Source: Urophycis tenuis (taxonomy: Eukaryota > Chordata > Actinopteri > Gadiformes > Phycidae). Taken from it: a stretch of 64,000 nucleotides of DNA. Below the pieces are notes generated by a model. It was not told the DNA's origin and did not search any database. It worked only from the letters and a program-made list of their open reading frames with translations. The translations under genes were made by a program, and so were the position numbers. Below, in pieces: positions 60,441 through 64,000 of the stretch; position 1 is the first letter of the stretch; each line of letters opens with the position of its first letter. The stretch covers positions 638,001 to 702,000 of the forward strand of contig JAXIVH010000065.1 of NCBI GenBank assembly GCA_036785325.1, read 5' to 3'.

Positions 60441-60712
60441 GTATAGTCTTGCCATACGCCGTTGGAAAGCTTAGATTTCCCCGCTTAAAATGAGCCCATC
60501 CGAGAGCAGTCTGGTTGCTCACAGACAAAACTAAGTCAGGTTGACTGAAGTCTGCCCAGCAGCTAAAAACATACCTTCAACGTTTCAATTAAGATCAATC
60601 TTTCAATAAAGAACACAAATTAATTAGCTTAGTATTTCAATGACCCATGAGTCAATATAGTCTTGCCATACGACGTTGGAAAGCTTAGATTTCCCCGCTT
60701 AAAATGAGCCCA

Positions 60713-61517
60713 AAATGTATCATTGAAGCCATCATTGAGACTTTTCTTTTTAAATTATACCGCATGAACATGGGTCTGCAATAAAGCTTTATATATATTT
60801 ATGTGTATGTGTTTTAATCACTTACTTGGAACGGCATGATCCCACATCGCTGTGAAGGGACGGCGTTAACGAGGTGGGCGTGCAACCCCTCGAGAGAGTT
60901 GCTGCCTCGCCGGCACTTGTACTTGTTCAGCCGGATGCCGTTCTTCACAACCACCTTCACAGAGACATACAGCTGTATGCCAGGGGGGTCCTGTAACAAA
61001 CAACCTATTGCAAGGTCCTCATTTATGCTGGTTTCATTTTGAAATGTTACCATATACAAGTTTGAATGGTTTTGACACACGATGACTGCAGAGACAGCTG
61101 CAGGATGGCCCTGGATGCAGGACGGAGGGGGCCTGTGGCTGTGCGGGGAGGACCAGCGGAATGGGTGCTGCCGACACAGGGGGCGGGCAGGCCACAGGCT
61201 GACGCAGCAGGAGGCCTCGGCTGGAGGCCGGTGGGCGCAGGAGGCTTCGGCCGGGTGCAGGACGACAACGCAGTGGGCTGAACAGGCCGGTTGGTGGGAG
61301 TCACAGGCTCTGGCTCATCAACAAATAATCTGGAAATATAAAATACACACGTGATCAGTATTGATATTGATATCTTTTATAAGAACACTGTTCATACTGT
61401 TTACACTTTTTATACAACTGTTTATACAATGTCCATACTGTTTATTTATTAATGTTTATCACTGAAAATAAAGGTGACTTGGTATGACTTGTGTGCTATT
61501 TTCTTTCCACAGTCAAC
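60713..61517. repeat. Module copy 12 (complete)
   Basis: The GT tract is reduced and interrupted (ATGTGTATGTGTTTT). It has CACTGAAAATAAAGG as in copy 8. It closes the long HOR block: the half-monomer on its left (CATACGACGTTGG) is not of the HOR type. Confidence 0.92.
60826..61329 (-). pseudogene. Captured exon, copy 12 (504 nt)
   Basis: Both splice sites are intact (acceptor CTG at 61330-61332; donor ACTTAC at 60820-60825). Second-frame differences: NETSIN for NDTSIN and CLLQDPPG for CVLQDPPG. The first frame has SSCTRPKPPAPTG and GSTHSAGPP. The same internal frame break is present. Confidence 0.5.
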
Positions 61518-63972
61518 AGAACACACATGAATCAGCTTATTATTTCGACGACCCGTGGGCAAATATAGTCATGCCATACGCCGTTGGAAAGCTTAGATTT
61601 CCCCGCTTAAAATGAGCCCGTCCGCGAGCAGTCTGGTTGCTCACAGACAAAACTGCGTCAGGTTGACTGAAGTCTACCCAGCAGCTAAAAACATACCTTC
61701 AACGTTTCAATTAACATCAATCTTTCCTAACAGAACACAAATTAATTAGCTTAGTATTTCAACGACCCATGAGTCAATGTAGTCTTGCCATACGCCGTTG
61801 GAAAGCTTAGATTTCACCGCTTAAAATGAGCCCATCCACGAGCAGTCTGGTTGCTCACAGACAAAACTGCGTCAGGTTGACTGAAGTCTACCCAGCAGCT
61901 AAAAGCATACCTTCAACGTTTGAATTAACATCAATCTTTCCTTACAGAACACAAATTAATTAGCTTAGTATTTCAACGACCCATGAGTCAATATAGTCTT
62001 GCCATACGCCGTTGGAAAGCTTAGATTTCCCCGCTTAAAATGAGCCCATCCGCGAGCAGTCTGGTTGATCACAGACTAAACTGCGTCAGGTTGACTGAAA
62101 TCTACCAAGCAGCTAAAAACATACCTTCAACGTTTCAATTAACATCAATCTTTCAATAAAGAACACAAATTAATTAGCTTACTATTTCAACGACCCATGA
62201 GTTAATATAGTCTTGCCATACGCCGTTGGAAAGCTTAGATTTCCCCGCTTAAAATGAGCCCATCTGCGAGCAGTCTGGTTGATCACAGACTAAACTGCGT
62301 CAGGTTGACTGAAATCTACCAAGCAGCTAAAAACATACCTTCAACGTTTCAATTAACATCAATCTTTCCTTACAGAACACAAAATATTTAGCTTAGTATT
62401 TCAATGACCCTTTGGTGAATATATTCTTGCCATATGCAGTTGGAAAGCTTAGATTTCCCCGCTTAAAATGAGCCCATTCCCGAGCAATTTGGTTGCTCAC
62501 AGACAAAACTGCGTCAGGTTGACTGAAGTCTACCCAGCAGCTAAAAACATACCTTCAACGTTTCAGTTAAGATCAATCTTTCAATAAAGAACACAAATTA
62601 ATTAGCTTACTATTTCAACGACCCATGAGTCAATATAGTCGTGCCATACGGCGTTGGAAAGCTTAGATTTCCCCGCTTAAAATGAGCCCATCTGCGAGCA
62701 GTCTGGTTGATCACAGACTAAACTGCATCAGCTTGACTGAAGTCTACCCAGCAGCTAAAAACATACCTTCAACGTTTCAATTAACATCAATCTTTCCTTA
62801 CAGAACACAAATTAATTAGCTTAGTATTTCAACGACCCATGAGTCAATATAGTCTTGCCATACGCCGTTGGAAAGCTTAGATTTCCCCGCTTGAAATGAG
62901 CGCATTCCTGAGCAATTTGGTTGCTCACAGACAAAACTGCGTCAGGTTGACTGAAGTCTACCCAGCAGCTAAAAACATACCTTCAACGTTTCAATTAAGA
63001 TCAATCTTTCCTTACAGAACACAAATTAATTAGCTTAGTATTTCAACGACCCTTTGGTGAATATAGTCTTGCCATACGCAGTTGGAAAGCTTAGATTTCC
63101 CCGCTTAGAATGAGCCCATCCCGGAGCAATGTGGTAGCTCACAGACAAAACTGCGTCAGGTTGAATGAGTCTACCCAGCAGCTAAAAACATACCTTCAAC
63201 GTTTCAATTAACATCAATCTTTCCTTACAGAACACAAATTAATTAGCTTAGTATTTCAACGACCCATGAGTCAATATAGTCTTGCCATACGCCGTTGGAA
63301 AGCTTAGATTTCCCCGCTTAAAATGAGCCCATCCGCGAGCAGTCTGGTTGATCACAGACTAAACTGCGTCACGTTGACTGAAGTCTACCCAGCAGCTAAA
63401 AACATACCTTCAATGTTTCAATTAACATTAATCTTTCCTTACAGAACACAAATCAATTAGCTTAGTATATTAACGACACATGAGTCAATATAGTCTTGCC
63501 ATAAGACGTTGGAAAGCTTAGATTTCCCCGCTTGAAATGAGCGCATTCCTGAGCAATTTGGTTGCTCACAGACAAAACTGCGTCAGGTTGACTGAAGTCT
63601 ACCCAGCAGCTAAAAACATACCTTCAACGTTTCAATTAAGATCAATCTTTCCTTACAGAACACAAATTAATTAGCTTAGTATTTCAACGACCCTTTGGTG
63701 AATATAGTCTTGCCATACGCAGTTGGAAAGCTTAGATTTCCCCGCTTAGAATGAGCCCATCCCGGAGCAATGTGGTAGCTCACAGACAAAACTGCGTCAG
63801 GTTGAATGAGTCTACCCAGCAGCTAAAAACATACCTTCAACGTTTCAATTAACATCAATCTTTCCTTACAGAACACAAATTAATTAGCTTAGTATTTCAA
63901 CGACCCATGAGGCAATATAGTCTTGCCATACGCCGTTTGAAAGCTTAGATTTCCCCGCTTAAAATGAGCCCA
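61518..63972. repeat. Satellite block S12 (about 11.5 monomers)
   Basis: Assorted monomers resembling those of S5 (AATGTGGTAGCTCAC, GAGTCTACC), then a 3-monomer duplication. No gene is seen. Confidence 0.92.
62870..63950. repeat. 3-monomer tandem duplication, 641 bp offset
   Basis: GAGCGCATTCCTGAGC lies at about 62899 and 63540, and GGAGCAATGTGGTAGC at about 63123 and 63764, both 641 bp apart. GTTGAATGAGTCTACC follows in each. Confidence 0.82.
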
Positions 63973-64000
63973 AAATGTATCATTGAAGCCATCATTGAGA
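63973..64000. repeat. Module copy 13 (partial, first 28 bp)
   Basis: After GAGCCCA the sequence switches to AAATGTATCATTGAAGCC, the start of a module, and the window ends. Confidence 0.85.

Larger units (their letters stand above)
41955..60712. repeat. Satellite block S11 (about 88 monomers)
   Basis: The longest and most homogeneous block. Key indels: ACACAAATTAGCTTAG (4 bp lost), CGACCCAATATAG (7 bp lost), GCCATTGGAAAGC (7 bp lost, for example 42439). Substitution markers: AAAACTAAGTCAGG, CTACCTAGCAG, AAAATAAGCCCATTCC, CCATGCGCCG. No gene is seen. Confidence 0.94.

Noticed and set aside
191..63972. CRISPR array
   Set aside because: Repeats abut head to tail with no unique spacers, the monomer is about 212 bp, and the DNA is eukaryotic.

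Overview
This window is eukaryotic heterochromatin-type DNA. It is an almost uninterrupted satellite array with no intact protein-coding gene. A tRNA-derived SINE of the kind common in ray-finned fishes, spliceosomal-type GT/AG sites, AATAAA signals and GT microsatellites all point to a teleost fish. The species cannot be named from the sequence.

Two building blocks make up nearly everything. (1) An AT-rich satellite monomer of about 212-214 bp, with roughly 246 whole copies estimated from block lengths. Each has a HindIII site (AAGCTT), usually inside GTTGGAAAGCTTAG. (2) An approximately 800-bp non-satellite 'module' with 12 complete copies and two partial copies at the window edges. Every module sits at exactly the same point of the monomer: the left junction follows GAGCCCA and the right junction precedes AGAACAC. 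It replaces about 108 bp of satellite, so it spread as part of a composite repeat rather than by separate insertions. Read on the minus strand, the module holds a GC-rich, exon-like block of 504 nt in most copies. The block is bounded by a 3' splice site (TATATTTCCAG) and a consensus 5' splice site (GTAAGT). It encodes a proline-rich stretch and then, in another frame, a conserved-looking segment with DPPGIQLY and RGSNSLEG. This looks like a captured fragment of a host or transposon gene.

Layout: 1-7 kb has modules 0-4 with short satellite spacers of 2-6 monomers. 7-12.7 kb is satellite with a 2,996-bp (14-monomer) segmental repeat. 12.7-18 kb has module 5, then a 5-monomer repeat interrupted by the SINE at about 15.9-16.2 kb. 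18-21 kb has sister modules 6 and 7. 21-30 kb is satellite with a strict 8-monomer higher-order repeat (HOR) of 1,715 bp, four copies. 30-42 kb has modules 8-11 with short-range 4-, 5- and 6-monomer duplications. 42-60.7 kb is the longest and most homogeneous array, mostly a 6-monomer HOR of 1,269-1,273 bp with 5-, 8- and 10-monomer variants. 60.7-64 kb has module 12, more satellite with a 3-monomer duplication, and the first bases of module 13.

Nothing here acts as an operon or pathway. The window records satellite evolution by unequal exchange at several scales, with a gene fragment carried inside the repeat. The open reading frames are repeat-derived. The only coding-like signal is the captured exon, and its frame is broken in the same way in every copy.
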